Of a stretch of DNA of 64,000 nucleotides, positions 53,071-64,000 are shown in pieces. Origin of the DNA: Gammaproteobacteria bacterium (GTDB lineage: Bacteria > Pseudomonadota > Gammaproteobacteria > JAABTG01); contig JAGNLM010000002.1 of the NCBI GenBank assembly GCA_017999615.1, positions 1-64,000 on the forward strand. The letters run 5' to 3'. The position numbers were made by a program, and so were the translations under genes. The notes beneath the pieces were generated by a model that did no database searches, was not told the DNA's origin, and was given only the letters and a program-made list of their open reading frames with translations. Numbering within the stretch: the stretch's first letter is position 1; each line of letters opens with the position of its first letter.

Positions 53071-56000
53071 ATGTACCTGCGCGGCTCCCCCGCCCTCTCC
53101 CGATTTCGCCTGGACAAGACCCTCGACCAGGCCCGAGCCGCAGGGGCCGGCGCGCTCACCGGCGCCTTCGCCGAGTACGTCCACTTCGTCGAGCTGCGCG
53201 AGCCCCTCGCCCCAGGAGACCTCGCCGTCCTGCGCCAACTGCTGGACTACGGCCCACCCCCCACCTCCTTGCCGCCCCGGGGGCAGCTCCAGCTCGTGGT
53301 CCCCCGCCCCGGCACCATCTCGCCGTGGTCCACCAAGGCCACCGACATCGCCCACGTCTGCGGCCTGGCGGCGGTGTCGCGCATCGAGCGGGGCGTCGCC
53401 TGGTATCTCGAGAGCGAGGCGGGCGCTGGGCTCGACCCGCGGGCACTGGCGGTCGTCCAGGGGCTCGTCCACGACCGCATGACGGAGGTGGTGACGGCGG
53501 ACTTCGCGGAGGCCGAACGCCGGCTCTTCCAGCACGCCGAGCCGGCCCGCCTGCAGTCCGTGGACCTCCTGGAGGGCGGCCGGGGAGCCCTCGAGCGGGC
53601 CAACCGGGAGCTCGGCCTCGCCCTCTCGGACGACGAGGTGGACTACCTCCTCGCCAGCTTCCGGGCCCTCGGGCGCAACCCCCACGACGTCGAGCTGATG
53701 ATGTTCGCCCAGGCGAACTCGGAGCACTGCCGCCACAAGGTCTTCAACGCCACCTGGACCCTGGACGGCGCCCCGGGCGAGGGGACCCTCTTCGGCATGG
53801 TCAAGGAGACGCACCGCCGCAGCCCCGGGGACGTCCTCTCCGCCTACCGGGACAACGCGGCCGTGGTGCGCGGCTTCCCCGCCGCCCGCTTCGCCCCCGA
53901 CCCCGGCGACGGGCGCTACCGCTACGTCGAGGAGCCGGTCCACATCCTGATGAAGGTGGAGACCCACAACCACCCCACCGCGATCTCCCCCGGCCCCGGG
54001 GCCGCCACCGGCACGGGGGGTGAGATCCGCGACGAGGCCGCCACCGGCCGCGGGGCCCGGACCAAGGCCGGTCTGGTGGGCTTCTCGGTCTCGAACCTGC
54101 GGATCCCGGGCTTCGAGCAGGCCTGGGAGGTGGACCACGGGAAACCGGGCAGGATCGCCTCCGCACTCGACATCATGATCGAGGGCCCGGTCGGGGCCGC
54201 GGGGTTCGGCAACGAGTTCGGGCGCCCGAACCTCGTGGGGTATTTCCGGACCTACGAGCAGAGCGTCCCCGGCGTCGGCGGCCCCGAGGTCCGGGGCTAC
54301 CACAAGCCCATCATGCTGGCCGGCGGGGTCGGCAACATCCGCGCGCCCCACGTGGCCAAGGGGCACATCCCCACGGGAGCCAAGGTCATCGTCCTCGGGG
54401 GACCGGCGATGCTGATCGGACTCGGCGGCGGCGCGGCCTCATCGATGGCCTCCGGGGCGAGCGAGGAGGCGCTCGACTTCGCCTCGGTGCAGCGGGCCAA
54501 TCCCGAGATGCAGCGCCGGGCCCAGGAGGTCATCGACCGCTGCCGGGAGCTCGGGGAGGCCAACCCCATCGTGGCCGTCCACGACGTGGGCGCCGGTGGC
54601 CTGTCCAACGCGGTCCCCGAGCTGCTGCACGAGAGCGGCCGCGGCGGGCGGCTGGAGCTGCGCGCCGTGCCGAGCGACGACCCCGGGATGTCGCCGCTCG
54701 AGATCTGGTGCAACGAGTCCCAGGAGCGCTACGTGCTGTCCGTGCGCCCCGAGGACCTGGCGCGCTTCTCGGCCCTGTGCGAGCGCGAGCGCTGCCCGTA
54801 CGCCGTGCTCGGGGAGGCGACGGACGACGGGCGCCTGGTGATGCACGACCGCCACTTCGCCAACACCCCCATCGACCTGCCGCTCGAGGTCCTGCTCGGC
54901 AAGCCGCCGCGCATGCACCGGGAGGCGGCCCACGTGCGCCCGCCCCGCCCGCCCCTCGACCTCACGGGCATCGACCTGCGCGAGGCGGCCCTGAGAGTGC
55001 TCCGGCTGCCGGCCGTCGCGGACAAGACCTTCCTCGTGACCATCGGCGACCGCAGCGTGACCGGTCTGGTGGCGAGGGACCCGATGGTCGGCCCGTGGCA
55101 AGTCCCGGTCGCGGACTGCGCCGTCACTGCGACCGGCTACCGGTCCCGCACGGGCGAGGCGATGGCCATCGGCGAGCGCACCCCCCTCGCGCTCGTGGAC
55201 GCGCCGGCATCCGGGCGCATGGCGGTGGCGGAGGCCATCACGAACCTCGCCGCGGCCGCCGTGGAGGACCTCGGCCAGGTGGTCCTCTCGGCGAACTGGA
55301 TGGCCGCCGTGGGGCACCCCGGTGAGGACGCGGCCCTCTTCGACACCGTGCGCTCGGTGGCGCTCGAGCTCTGCCCGACCCTCGGGATCGCGGTGCCGGT
55401 GGGCAAGGACAGCCTCTCCATGAAGACCGTGTGGCACGAGGCCGGAGAGGAGCGCGCCGTCACCGCCCCCCTCTCGCTCATCGCCTCGGCGTTCGCGCCG
55501 GTCGCGGACATCGCCCGCACCCTGACCCCGGTGCTGCGGACCGACCGGGGCGAGACCGACCTGCTGCTCGTGGACCTGGGCCGCGGGCGGAACCGCCTGG
55601 GGGCCTCGGCGCTCGCCCAGGTCTACGGCCAGCTGGGCGACCAGGTGCCCGATCTCGACCACCCCGGGGACCTGAAGGGCTTCTTCGCGGCCGTCCAGCG
55701 GCTGAGCTCCGACGGGCTCCTGCTGGCCTACCACGACCGCTCGGACGGCGGGCTGTGGGCGACGCTCTGCGAGATGGCCTTCGCGGGCCACACCGGTCTC
55801 GAGGTGGACCTGACCGGCCTCTCCGGCGGGTCACTGGAGACCCTCTTCAGCGAGGAGCTGGGCGCCGTGCTGCAGGTCCGCGTAGGGGACCGCCAGGCGG
55901 TGCTCGGCGCCTTTGAGGGCGCCGGGCTCGGCGGCCACGTGCACCGCATCGGAGCGCCCGCGACCCACGGGCGGGTGGTCGTGCGCCAGGGCCGCGAAAT

Positions 56001-56967
56001 CCTGCTCGACCTCTCGCGGGTCGAGCTGCACCGGACCTGGTCGGAGACGACGTTCCGGATGCAGGCCCTGCGCGACCACCCGGACTGCGCCCGCGAGGAA
56101 TACGACCGCCTGCTCGACGGGGAAGACCCGGGGCTCTCGGTCACGCTCACCTTCGACCCCGCCGCGCCCCCGGCCCCCCACCTCGCCGGCGCCCGCCCGC
56201 GGGTGGCCGTCCTGCGCGAGCAGGGGGTGAACGGCCACGTGGAGATGGCAGCGGCCTTCGACCGGGCCGGCTTCGAGGCAGTGGACGTGCACATGAGCGA
56301 CGTCCTCTCCGGGCGCTCAAGGCTGGAGGGCTTCCGCGGCCTAGTGGCCTGCGGCGGCTTCTCCTACGGCGACGTCCTGGGGGCCGGAGGTGGCTGGGCC
56401 CGCTCGGTCCTCTTCAACTCACGGGCCCGGGACGCCTTCGCGGCCTTCTTCGTCCGCCCGGACACCTTCGCCCTGGGGGTCTGCAACGGCTGCCAGACGC
56501 TCTCGCTCCTCCACGACCTGATCCCGGGCGCCGAGGCCTGGCCGCGGTTCCTGCGCAACCGCTCGGAGCAGTTCGAGGCGCGCCTGGTGATGGTAGAGGT
56601 CACCGAGAGCCCGTCGCTCTTCTTCGCCGGGATGGCGGGGTCGCGCCTGCCGGTCGTGGTGGCCCACGGCGAGGGGCGGGTCGAGCATCGCGACGCCGCC
56701 CACGCGGCGGCCGTCGGCACCGGCGGCCTGCTGGCCCTGCGCTACGTAAACGGGCGCGGCCGGCCGGCAGAGCGCTACCCCGAGAACCCCAACGGCTCCC
56801 CGGGCGGCGCCACCGGGTTCACCACCCCGGACGGCCGCTTCACCATCCTGATGCCCCACCCGGAGCGGCTCTTCCGCACGCCCCAGTGGTCCTGGCACCC
56901 CGACGGCTGGGGCGAGGACTCACCCTGGATGCGGTTCTTCCGCAACGCCCGCACCTGGGTGGGCTGA
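53071..56967 (+). CDS. purL: Phosphoribosylformylglycinamidine synthase (large single-chain form)
   Basis: Fourth step of purine synthesis: FGAR plus glutamine and ATP give FGAM. 1298 residues, the full-length proteobacterial form. Order: N-terminal PurS-like domain, linker, two AIR-synthase-like halves ([24 protein letters not shown] near 310 and [11 protein letters not shown] near 775), and a C-terminal class I glutaminase with Cys in LGVCNGCQ near 1138 and His-Glu in PHPERLFR near 1268. ATG 53071 has GAGG about 7 nt upstream; the preceding TTG is less likely. The P-type ATPase gene follows after 3 bp. Confidence 0.97.
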   Translation: MYLRGSPALSRFRLDKTLDQARAAGAGALTGAFAEYVHFVELREPLAPGDLAVLRQLLDYGPPPTSLPPRGQLQLVVPRPGTISPWSTKATDIAHVCGLAAVSRIERGVAWYLESEAGAGLDPRALAVVQGLVHDRMTEVVTADFAEAERRLFQHAEPARLQSVDLLEGGRGALERANRELGLALSDDEVDYLLASFRALGRNPHDVELMMFAQANSEHCRHKVFNATWTLDGAPGEGTLFGMVKETHRRSPGDVLSAYRDNAAVVRGFPAARFAPDPGDGRYRYVEEPVHILMKVETHNHPTAISPGPGAATGTGGEIRDEAATGRGARTKAGLVGFSVSNLRIPGFEQAWEVDHGKPGRIASALDIMIEGPVGAAGFGNEFGRPNLVGYFRTYEQSVPGVGGPEVRGYHKPIMLAGGVGNIRAPHVAKGHIPTGAKVIVLGGPAMLIGLGGGAASSMASGASEEALDFASVQRANPEMQRRAQEVIDRCRELGEANPIVAVHDVGAGGLSNAVPELLHESGRGGRLELRAVPSDDPGMSPLEIWCNESQERYVLSVRPEDLARFSALCERERCPYAVLGEATDDGRLVMHDRHFANTPIDLPLEVLLGKPPRMHREAAHVRPPRPPLDLTGIDLREAALRVLRLPAVADKTFLVTIGDRSVTGLVARDPMVGPWQVPVADCAVTATGYRSRTGEAMAIGERTPLALVDAPASGRMAVAEAITNLAAAAVEDLGQVVLSANWMAAVGHPGEDAALFDTVRSVALELCPTLGIAVPVGKDSLSMKTVWHEAGEERAVTAPLSLIASAFAPVADIARTLTPVLRTDRGETDLLLVDLGRGRNRLGASALAQVYGQLGDQVPDLDHPGDLKGFFAAVQRLSSDGLLLAYHDRSDGGLWATLCEMAFAGHTGLEVDLTGLSGGSLETLFSEELGAVLQVRVGDRQAVLGAFEGAGLGGHVHRIGAPATHGRVVVRQGREILLDLSRVELHRTWSETTFRMQALRDHPDCAREEYDRLLDGEDPGLSVTLTFDPAAPPAPHLAGARPRVAVLREQGVNGHVEMAAAFDRAGFEAVDVHMSDVLSGRSRLEGFRGLVACGGFSYGDVLGAGGGWARSVLFNSRARDAFAAFFVRPDTFALGVCNGCQTLSLLHDLIPGAEAWPRFLRNRSEQFEARLVMVEVTESPSLFFAGMAGSRLPVVVAHGEGRVEHRDAAHAAAVGTGGLLALRYVNGRGRPAERYPENPNGSPGGATGFTTPDGRFTILMPHPERLFRTPQWSWHPDGWGEDSPWMRFFRNARTWVG

Positions 56968-56970
56968 GCC

Positions 56971-59514
56971 GTGACGAGGCAGGGGCCGCACGCTTCCTAC
57001 TGGAGCGAGCAGGCTCGCGTGGTGATGGACCAGCTGGGGAGCGGCCCGCAGGGACTGCCCGCCACCACGGCAGCGGAACGGCTTCGGCAATACGGAGCCA
57101 ACTCGCTCGAGGAGCAACCCCAACGAACCTCCGCCAGGCTCCTGCTGCACCAGTTCGAGAGCCCACTGGTGCTGATCCTCGTCTTCGGCGGCGCCGTCTC
57201 CATGCTCGCCGGCGACTGGGTCGACGCCGCGATCATCCTGGCCATCGTGATCGGCAGCGCCCTGCTCGGGTTCGTCCAGGAGCACCGGGCATCCTCCGCG
57301 ATTTCCAAGCTGCGTCGCCGACTGGCCTTGACCGCGCAGGTACGCCGCGACGGCTCGGCCCGAACGACCAGCGCCAGCGCCATCGTGCCGGGCGACGTGA
57401 TCGAGCTCTGCGCGGGCAACCTGGTTCCCGCAGACGGACTCATCGTCGAGGCGAGGGACTTCCTGGTGACCGAGGCGAGTCTCACCGGCGAATCCTTGCC
57501 GGTGGAGAAACGTCCCGGTGTCGTGCCAGCGCAGACACCCCTGGCCGCCCGGACGAACTGCGTATTCCTCGGCACCTCGGTACGCAGTGGCACGGCCACG
57601 GTGCTGGTCGTGAAGACCGGCCTGGACACGGCCTTCGGCGCCGTCGCCAGGCAACTGAAGTCGCAGCCACCGGAAACCGAGTTTGCCCGGGGTGTGCGAC
57701 AGTTCGGGCACCTTCTCGTCCGCGTCATGCTCGTGATGGTGGTCTTCGTCCTGGCCGTCAATCACTGGTTGGACCGGCCCGCCATCGAATCGCTGTTGTA
57801 CGGGGTTGCCCTGGCCGTGGGGATTTCACCGGAGCTCCTGCCCGCCATCGTGAGCGTGACCCTCTCCCACGGGGCCCGCGCCATGGCCCGGCGCGGGGTG
57901 ATCATCCGGAGGCTCGAAGCGATCGAGAATCTGGGCAGCATGGATGTCCTCTGCACGGACAAGACCGGCACGCTCACCGAGGGGCGCATCGCCCTGCGGG
58001 CCGCGGTCGATCTGGACTTCCGGGACTCGGCCTCGGTTCTCCGCCTCGCGTACCTCAACGCGGCCTTCGAGACGGGCATCGACAACCCCCTCGACGAGGC
58101 GCTGACGGCGGCCGGGACGCGGGAAGGGCTCACCACCGAAGGCTGGAAGAAGGTCGATGAGATCCCTTATGACTTCGTGCGCAAGCGCCTCACGATCGTT
58201 GCCGCCCCGGCTGAAGACAGCGGCCATCACTGGATGGTCACCAAGGGCGCCTTCGCGCAGGTGCTCGCGGTCTGTTCCTCGCTCGACCGGGAAGGCAGCG
58301 ACGTCCCCTTGGACCACGCCGCTCGCGAACGGCTGGACGCCTATTTCCGCGAGAGGAGCACGGAGGGGTTTCGGGTACTCGCGCTCGCGACGAAACGTGT
58401 CGCGGCAAGGGAAGAGTATGTTCGCAGCGACGAGAAGGAGATGTGCCTGCGGGGCCTTCTCCTCTTCTTCGACCCGCCGAGGCCAGACGCAAGAAAAACG
58501 ATCGAAGACCTGGCAGGACTGGGCATTCGAATCAAGATCATCACCGGTGACAACCGCTACGTCTCGGCACACGTGGCCAGCAGCATCGGGCTCGACCCGC
58601 AGGCGATGATCACCGGTGAAGAGATCGCCAGACTGAAGGACGAGGCACTCTGGTATCGAGTCGGGCGGGCCGACCTTTTCGTGGAGGTCGACCCGCAACA
58701 GAAAGAGCGCATCGTCCGGGCGCTGCAGCGAACCGGTTGCGCCGTGGGCTACATGGGCGACGGCATCAACGACGCTCCTGCCCTGCATGCCGCCGATGTC
58801 GGCATCTCGGTCGAAGGGGCCGTCGACGTCGCGAGAGACAGCGCGGACGTGATTCTGCTGCGCAGCGACCTCAAGGTGCTCGGCGCAGGCGTGCGAGACG
58901 GCCGCCGCACCTTTGCCAACACCCTGAAGTACATCTGCATCACCACCAGCGCGAACTTCGGCAACATGGTGAGCATGGCCCTGGCGACCCCGATCCTGCC
59001 CTTCCTGCCCCTGGCCGCCAAGCAGATCCTGCTGAACAATTTCCTGTCCGACCTGCCATCGGTCGCCATTTCGACCGACAACGTCGACGCTGCCAAGGTC
59101 GCCCTGCCCCAGCGCTGGCACGTCCGGGACGTGCGGCGGTTCATGCTCGTGTTCGGCCTGCTCAGCACCCTGTTCGATCTGCTGACGTTCGTCGTTCTCT
59201 GGAAGGTGTTCCGGGCCGACGAGCCGACCTTCCAGACCGCGTGGTTCGTGGTCTCCCTCATGACCGAGTTGGCCGTCGTGCTGGTACTGCGGACAGAGCA
59301 GTCCGCGATACGGAGCAGGCCGAGCGGCCTGCTGCTCTGGACGACGGTCCTCGTCGCAGCCGTTGCGCTTGTCAGTCCGTACCTCGGTCCGCTCTCCGCG
59401 AGCTTCGACTTCGTTCCGCTGCCGTGGCAGGTCCTCGCGGTCATGGCCCTGGTCGTCGCGGGCTACCTCGTGGCGACGGAGGCGGCCAAGCGGCGATTCT
59501 TCGGCCCGGGCTGA
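56971..59514 (+). CDS. P-type ATPase, MgtA-like (magnesium-import subfamily)
   Basis: 847 residues. Actuator motif LTGES at 171, phosphorylation motif DKTGTLTEG at 330, nucleotide-binding KGAFAQVL, hinge GDGINDAPAL near 596, and about ten membrane helices. The helix-4 sequence VGISPELLPAIV and helix-6 region LLNNFLSDLPSVAISTDNVD fit the P-IIIB (MgtA/MgtB) group rather than calcium or heavy-metal pumps. It starts with GTG only 3 bp after purL, with no leader of the mgtL type, so it depends on purL transcription. Base composition seems slightly less GC-rich than purL. Confidence 0.88.
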   Translation: MTRQGPHASYWSEQARVVMDQLGSGPQGLPATTAAERLRQYGANSLEEQPQRTSARLLLHQFESPLVLILVFGGAVSMLAGDWVDAAIILAIVIGSALLGFVQEHRASSAISKLRRRLALTAQVRRDGSARTTSASAIVPGDVIELCAGNLVPADGLIVEARDFLVTEASLTGESLPVEKRPGVVPAQTPLAARTNCVFLGTSVRSGTATVLVVKTGLDTAFGAVARQLKSQPPETEFARGVRQFGHLLVRVMLVMVVFVLAVNHWLDRPAIESLLYGVALAVGISPELLPAIVSVTLSHGARAMARRGVIIRRLEAIENLGSMDVLCTDKTGTLTEGRIALRAAVDLDFRDSASVLRLAYLNAAFETGIDNPLDEALTAAGTREGLTTEGWKKVDEIPYDFVRKRLTIVAAPAEDSGHHWMVTKGAFAQVLAVCSSLDREGSDVPLDHAARERLDAYFRERSTEGFRVLALATKRVAAREEYVRSDEKEMCLRGLLLFFDPPRPDARKTIEDLAGLGIRIKIITGDNRYVSAHVASSIGLDPQAMITGEEIARLKDEALWYRVGRADLFVEVDPQQKERIVRALQRTGCAVGYMGDGINDAPALHAADVGISVEGAVDVARDSADVILLRSDLKVLGAGVRDGRRTFANTLKYICITTSANFGNMVSMALATPILPFLPLAAKQILLNNFLSDLPSVAISTDNVDAAKVALPQRWHVRDVRRFMLVFGLLSTLFDLLTFVVLWKVFRADEPTFQTAWFVVSLMTELAVVLVLRTEQSAIRSRPSGLLLWTTVLVAAVALVSPYLGPLSASFDFVPLPWQVLAVMALVVAGYLVATEAAKRRFFGPG

Positions 59515-59604
59515 GCCCGCGGGGGCGCGCACGCACGAGCCTCGCCCGTCGATCCTCGAAGGCGTCCAGCGAGCCGCGCGGCGTATCGGCCGCCTGCCAG
59601 CGAC

Positions 59605-60192
59605 CTAGCTCACGGGATGCTCGTCGCTCGGCTCGTCCCTCGGCGCGCCCTGGTGGTTCCCCTGCCCGTGGTCGTCGGAGTGGGTGAGCCAGAGCGCCGC
59701 GCCGATGAGCGCGATCCCGCCCGCCAGGTAGAGGAGGTCGAGCGGCCGGTCGAAGTGCATGTCGATGACGTGCTCGAAGAACTTCACGATCAGGATCATC
59801 AGGATGACCTTCGCGAGCCGCGTCTTCAGGTCGTCCAGGCTTCCGATCAGCAGCACGTTGTTCGAGGTCTCGGACGCCTTGGCCACGTCGAGCTTGCTGA
59901 TGAAGAGCTCGTACAGCCCGAGGGCGAAGATGAGCAGGACGGCCCCGAGCAGATAACCGTCCACGATCTCCACCACGTGGGCGACCGCCTCGCCGTGCAG
60001 GTCGGCGCGGGCGACGGCGTCGAGCCCCGGCTCCCAGTAATGCGCCAGGTGCAGGAACATGTAGACCGCGTCGACGGTGGCCAGGTAGAACATCGCGAAC
60101 GCGGACAGCAGGCTGGCGACCACCGCGAACAGCACCACGACCCGGCTCTGCCAGAGCATGGCCTCGAAGGTCCGTTCAAGCCACTTCATCAT
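59605..60192 (-). CDS. YqhA/UPF0114-family membrane protein
   Basis: 195 residues with three to four membrane helices (about 17-38, 70-92, 118-140, 150-168). It matches the YqhA family in the opening LERTFEAMLWQSRVVVLFAVVASLL, the central LGLYELFISKLD, and the SLDDLKTRLAKVILMILIVKFFE motif. Function is unknown. A His/Asp/Gly-rich tail (HSDDHGQGNH) follows the last helix. ATG 60192 has GGAGGGG 4-5 nt upstream; a second Met follows directly. Confidence 0.88.
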   Translation of the reverse strand: MMKWLERTFEAMLWQSRVVVLFAVVASLLSAFAMFYLATVDAVYMFLHLAHYWEPGLDAVARADLHGEAVAHVVEIVDGYLLGAVLLIFALGLYELFISKLDVAKASETSNNVLLIGSLDDLKTRLAKVILMILIVKFFEHVIDMHFDRPLDLLYLAGGIALIGAALWLTHSDDHGQGNHQGAPRDEPSDEHPVS

Positions 60193-60283
60193 GGGTCCCC
60201 TCCCGTTGGCAAAGGGCGATGATGTACCACAGAGTCCCCGGCACTCCCAGCTCTGCGTATGATGGGGGGAACAGGGGGCAAGC

Positions 60284-60820
60284 TTGAAGCGGCACACACC
60301 CAGCGAGGAGGAAGTCCGGCTCTTCCGCGACGCGGTCGGACCGGTCCGGGCCCTGGAGCACGATCGCCACCTCCCGGAGACGGCAGGACCGCCGCCGGTG
60401 CCCTCCCAGCGCCGGCGCGACGAGAAGCAGGTGCTGCGTGACCTCCTCTCCGACGGCCTCGACCCGGCGGACCTGGAGACCGGCGAGGAGCTCGTCTACC
60501 TGAGGCCGGGCCTGCCCTACTCCCTGCTGCGGCGCCTGCGCCGGGGCCAGTTCAGCGTCGGCCCCCAGCTCGACCTGCACGGTCTCACGGTCGACGAGGC
60601 GCGGGCCGCGCTCGGCGCCTTCCTGCACGAGGTCCAGCGGGGCGGCCGGCGCTGCGTGCGCATCGTGCACGGCAAGGGCCTGCGCTCCCGTCAGGGTCAG
60701 CCGGTGCTCAAGGTGAAGGTCAACCACTGGCTGCGCCAGCGCGAGGAGGTGCTCGCGTTCTGCTCGGCCCGCCCCGTGGACGGCGGTACCGGGGCGGTCT
60801 ACGTGCTCCTGAAGGGCTGA
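60284..60820 (+). CDS. Smr-domain protein (SmrA-type)
   Basis: 178 residues. A helical N-terminal arm (DUF2027-like, with LSDGLDPADLETGEELVYLRPG), then a MutS2-type Smr domain (about 93-178) with LDLHGLTVDEAR at 96 and RIVHGKGLRS near 128. Smr domains are nicking endonucleases or RNA-binding nucleases. The start is TTG 60284 with AGGGGG 6-7 nt upstream. The 3' end overlaps truD by 22 bp in opposite orientation. Confidence 0.88.
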   Translation: MKRHTPSEEEVRLFRDAVGPVRALEHDRHLPETAGPPPVPSQRRRDEKQVLRDLLSDGLDPADLETGEELVYLRPGLPYSLLRRLRRGQFSVGPQLDLHGLTVDEARAALGAFLHEVQRGGRRCVRIVHGKGLRSRQGQPVLKVKVNHWLRQREEVLAFCSARPVDGGTGAVYVLLKG

Positions 60821-61872
60821 TCGGGGGCTGCGACCTCGCGCAGGAGGGCGGTGGCGTAGGCCCCGCTGGTGAGCGTGAAGGCGAGCTCCAGGGCGTCGTC
60901 CCCGGTCCAGCGCCAGGCGAGGTCGTGGGCCCGGGCGCGTAGCGCGCGGCGGTCCGACTCGAGCCCCGCCTCTTCGAGCCCTCGGCACCAGTCCCCGCAG
61001 CCGGCGAGGGCTTCCTCCTCGACCCGCCGGGCCTCCTCACGGGGCTCCGGCTCGCCCCGACCCCAGAGCGGTCCCGTGGGGTGTACCTCCCCCCGCCCAG
61101 CGCGCTCCATCAACTCCGGCGTCGGCTCCTCGGCCAGGAAACGGCTGTGGCGGCCGTCCAGCATCAGCACCTCGCCCGCGAGGGGGCGGTCCCAGGTCCC
61201 GCCGCCGACCCGGGCAGCGAGGACACGGTTGAAGAGGACCGAGCGGGCGGCCGAGAGGTAGAGCCCGCGCTCGGCGCGGTCCCGGACCCGCAGGCGCCCC
61301 CCCAGCATCGCCCGCGCCCGGGCCGGGTTCGACCCGTCCCGGCCGAACCGCTGCTCGCCGAAATAGTTGGGGAAGCCACGGTCACGCAGGACGCCGAGGC
61401 GCTCTTCGAGGGCAGCCCGCACGCCCGTGACATCCCGCAGCACCAGGACGAACCGGTTGGCGCGGTGGCTGCCCCGGCGCAGCTTGCGGTCGTGGCGCCG
61501 CGCGGCGAGCACCTCGACGGCGCCGGGTGCGAGCTGACCCCAGTCGGGCTCGGGACGGCCCGCCAGGTCGACGGAGAACCACTGGGTGGTCACGGCGTCG
61601 CGGTCCTTCAGCCCCGAGTAGCCGACCGCGACCGGGGCCACACCCGCGAGGCGTGCGAGCTGGCCGGCCACCCAGACGGTGTTCGCCCCGCGCTTGCGCA
61701 GCTGCAGGAGGACGTGCTGCCCGGTGCCGAGCGGCTCGAAACCCAGGACCTCGTCGACCGCGAAGTCCTCCGGCGCGACCCGCCAGCGTGCCCGGGCGGG
61801 CGGCTCCCCGTGGGCCCGGGGCAGGTCCTCCCAGGGGATCGGCGGGCAGTCGTCCGGCCGATCGGCGGTCAC
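60799..61872 (-). CDS. truD: tRNA pseudouridine(13) synthase
   Basis: 357 residues. TruD motifs: [24 protein letters not shown], and [15 protein letters not shown] with catalytic Asp near 90, then the insertion domain and [15 protein letters not shown] 61872 overlaps the ispF stop (GTGA). Last gene of the eno-ftsB-ispD-ispF-truD cluster in the order usual for gammaproteobacteria. Confidence 0.96.
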   Translation of the reverse strand: MTADRPDDCPPIPWEDLPRAHGEPPARARWRVAPEDFAVDEVLGFEPLGTGQHVLLQLRKRGANTVWVAGQLARLAGVAPVAVGYSGLKDRDAVTTQWFSVDLAGRPEPDWGQLAPGAVEVLAARRHDRKLRRGSHRANRFVLVLRDVTGVRAALEERLGVLRDRGFPNYFGEQRFGRDGSNPARARAMLGGRLRVRDRAERGLYLSAARSVLFNRVLAARVGGGTWDRPLAGEVLMLDGRHSRFLAEEPTPELMERAGRGEVHPTGPLWGRGEPEPREEARRVEEEALAGCGDWCRGLEEAGLESDRRALRARAHDLAWRWTGDDALELAFTLTSGAYATALLREVAAPDQPFRST

Positions 61873-62366
61873 GCCGGCGCGGCCGGGGAGGCTTGCCGCT
61901 CCACGAGCAGGACGACCGCGTGGGCGGCCATCCCCTCCCCGCGCCCGGTGAACCCCATCCCCTCGGTGGTGGTGGCCTTCACGTTGACCCGCGACGGGTC
62001 GACGCCCAGGTCCGCCGCCAGGGTGGCGCGGATGGCCGGCACGTGGGGTGCGAGCTTCGGCGCCTGGGCCACGACCGTGAGGTCGGCGTTGCCCAGCCCG
62101 AGCCCCTGTGCCCCCAGCAGGGCGACCACGCGGCGCAGCAGGACCCGGCTGTCGACGCCTGCGTACTCGGCGCTCGAGTCCGGGAAGTGTCGGCCGATGT
62201 CGCCGAGGCCCGCCGCCCCGAGCAGGGCGTCGCACAGGGCGTGCACCAGGACGTCGCCGTCGGAGTGGGCAAGGAGGCCCTGGGGGTGAGGCACCGTCAC
62301 GCCTCCGATCACGAGGGGCCGGACGGCACCGAAACGGTGTGCGTCGAAGCCGTGACCGATTCTCAC
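61869..62366 (-). CDS. ispF: 2-C-methyl-D-erythritol 2,4-cyclodiphosphate synthase
   Basis: 165 residues. Zinc-binding GFDAHRFG (Asp8, His10), [35 protein letters not shown] and the closing [22 protein letters not shown]. Fifth step of the MEP isoprenoid pathway. GTG start overlapping the ispD stop (GTGA), so IspD, IspF and TruD are translationally coupled. Confidence 0.97.
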   Translation of the reverse strand: MRIGHGFDAHRFGAVRPLVIGGVTVPHPQGLLAHSDGDVLVHALCDALLGAAGLGDIGRHFPDSSAEYAGVDSRVLLRRVVALLGAQGLGLGNADLTVVAQAPKLAPHVPAIRATLAADLGVDPSRVNVKATTTEGMGFTGRGEGMAAHAVVLLVERQASPAAPA

Positions 62367-63103
62367 TGGTGAGCCTCCTGGGCCCTCAGGAACAACTCGG
62401 CGAGCGCCAGGTCCCGGGGCGCCGTCACCTTCACGTTGTCGGGACTGCCCTCGACCAGGCGGGGAACGTGACCCGCAAGCTCCACGGCCTGGGCCTCGTC
62501 GGTGACCAGGAGCCCCCTGCCGATCGCCGCCTGGAGCGCCCGGCGCAGCAGGCCGAAGCGGAACATCTGGGGAGTCAGGGCGCGCCAGAGCCCGGCGCGG
62601 GCGACGGTCTCCCGCACGTTGCCGTCCGGGTCCGCCCGCTTCAGGGTGTCGCGCGCCGGCAGCCCCAGCAGTCCGCCGACCGGGTGCCCGGCAAGCTCGT
62701 CCATGAGCCGGTCGATGTCCTCGCGCCGCACGCAGGGGCGCGCGGCGTCGTGGACCAGGACCCAGTCGTCCTCGGCCGCGTCGTCGGCCAGGGCCTCCAG
62801 TCCGTTCAGCACCGAATGGCAGCGCTCGGCACCACCGGTCGCCCGGCGCGGCCGCGGCACGGGGCCGAGCTCGACCGCATCCCAGAGCGCGTCGTCCCGC
62901 GCGAGCACGACCACGGCCCCGGACACCCGCGGGTGTCCGGCGACGCGCTCGACGGCGTGCGCCAGCAGCGGGCGCCCGGCGAGGGGCAGGTACTGCTTGG
63001 GCACCCCTGCGCCCATCCGCTTCCCGCCGCCCGCCGCGGCGATGACCGCCCAGTAGCCCGGGATCGGGACGTTCGTCTCCGAGCGAATCTTCACATCGGC
63101 CAC
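62363..63103 (-). CDS. ispD: 2-C-methyl-D-erythritol 4-phosphate cytidylyltransferase
   Basis: 246 residues. CTP-binding [20 protein letters not shown] near residue 22, [11 protein letters not shown], and [22 protein letters not shown]. Third step of the MEP pathway. GTG start with AAGGG 5-6 nt upstream gives an extra 15 residues before the fold. Followed by ispF with a 4-bp overlap. Confidence 0.97.
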   Translation of the reverse strand: MADVKIRSETNVPIPGYWAVIAAAGGGKRMGAGVPKQYLPLAGRPLLAHAVERVAGHPRVSGAVVVLARDDALWDAVELGPVPRPRRATGGAERCHSVLNGLEALADDAAEDDWVLVHDAARPCVRREDIDRLMDELAGHPVGGLLGLPARDTLKRADPDGNVRETVARAGLWRALTPQMFRFGLLRRALQAAIGRGLLVTDEAQAVELAGHVPRLVEGSPDNVKVTAPRDLALAELFLRAQEAHQ

Positions 63104-63136
63104 GAGACCCTTCGCCTGATCCTCACCACCCCGGGC

Positions 63137-63415
63137 TCACTCCTCCACCAGGAGGTAGAACGTCTCGTCCTTGCGTGTCATGCCGAGCTCCCGACGGGCC
63201 CGCTCCTCGATGGCCTCCAGTCCGCCCTTGAGGTCCCGGACCTCCGCGTCGAGCGCCCGGTTGCGCTCCAGGTATTGCTCGTTCTCCCCCTGCTGCGCCC
63301 GGGTGCGGCGATCGAGGTCACGGACCTCCTCGAGGCTGCCGTCGCCGAGCCAGAGCTGCTGCTGGAGACCCACCAGCAGCACGAACAGCACCGACATGAC
63401 CAGCAGCCAGCGCAC
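63137..63415 (-). CDS. ftsB: Cell division protein FtsB
   Basis: 92 residues: one membrane helix (about 4-20) followed by a heptad-rich coiled coil (about 27-72; ENEQYLERNRALDAEVRDL) and the ELGMTRKDETFYLLVEE tail typical of FtsB. It bridges FtsL and FtsQ in the divisome. GTG start; it lies 27 bp after eno as in other gammaproteobacteria. Confidence 0.95.
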   Translation of the reverse strand: MRWLLVMSVLFVLLVGLQQQLWLGDGSLEEVRDLDRRTRAQQGENEQYLERNRALDAEVRDLKGGLEAIEERARRELGMTRKDETFYLLVEE

Positions 63416-63442
63416 CTTGCGCGTTCGCCGCGCTCAGAGCGC

Positions 63443-64000
<558 letters not shown>

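Overview
The window is GC-rich (roughly 70 percent) bacterial chromosome. It carries no phage, transposase or CRISPR signature. The organism looks like a gammaproteobacterium close to the sulfur-oxidising Chromatiales/Ectothiorhodospiraceae; this is an inference. The reasons are the gene order eno-ftsB-ispD-ispF-truD at the right end, a Thioalkalivibrio-type octaheme nitrite reductase, a SoxX-SoxA-type cytochrome c, PEP-CTERM proteins, and an NhaD-like antiporter next to a TrkH potassium transporter, which would suit a saline or alkaline habitat.

Layout. 0-8 kb: a partial proline-rich protein, a D-Ala-D-Ala peptidase with a histone-like linker, tail-specific protease Prc and cobalamin-dependent methionine synthase MetH. 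8-13 kb: a Crp/Fnr regulator, a di-heme cytochrome c peroxidase behind an FNR-like box, MtgA, tRNA-Ser(CGA) and an L,D-transpeptidase. 13-22.5 kb: a PEP-CTERM locus, made of a GAF/sigma-54 activator overlapping galE, three PEP-CTERM proteins (two with metalloprotease motifs) and the TPR lipoprotein PrsT. Each PEP-CTERM gene has a sigma-54 (-24/-12) promoter and a TTACA-type motif about 60 bp upstream of it. 22.5-28 kb: a LolCDE/FtsX-type ABC exporter, an M61 peptidase and a Bcp peroxiredoxin. 28-34.5 kb: cytochrome c maturation (a CcmF-CcmH fusion and CcmI), the octaheme nitrite reductase, and a divergent DNR-like regulator with a perfect FNR box between them.

34.5-42 kb: NhaD-like antiporter, CBS protein and TrkH; an RluA-family pseudouridine synthase; GtrA plus a family 2 glycosyltransferase; a triheme SoxX-SoxA-type fusion with no visible export signal. 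42-47 kb: a lytic transglycosylase, an uncharacterised three-gene overlapping operon and an atypical glutamine synthetase. 47-57 kb: hsp20-lon, a Ser/Thr kinase-HDOD fusion, an Ala/Pro/Ser-rich membrane protein and PurL. 57-64 kb: an MgtA-like P-type ATPase, a YqhA-family protein, an Smr-domain protein, then truD-ispF-ispD-ftsB-eno (eno cut by the window end).

How it fits together: the c-type cytochromes (peroxidase, octaheme reductase, SoxXA-like) depend on the Ccm system encoded here, and two of their genes lie near FNR-type boxes and two Crp/Fnr-family regulators, which points to control by oxygen or nitrogen oxides. The PEP-CTERM block looks like a small sigma-54 regulon for surface proteins and extracellular proteolysis. 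Its exosortase and polysaccharide genes must lie elsewhere.
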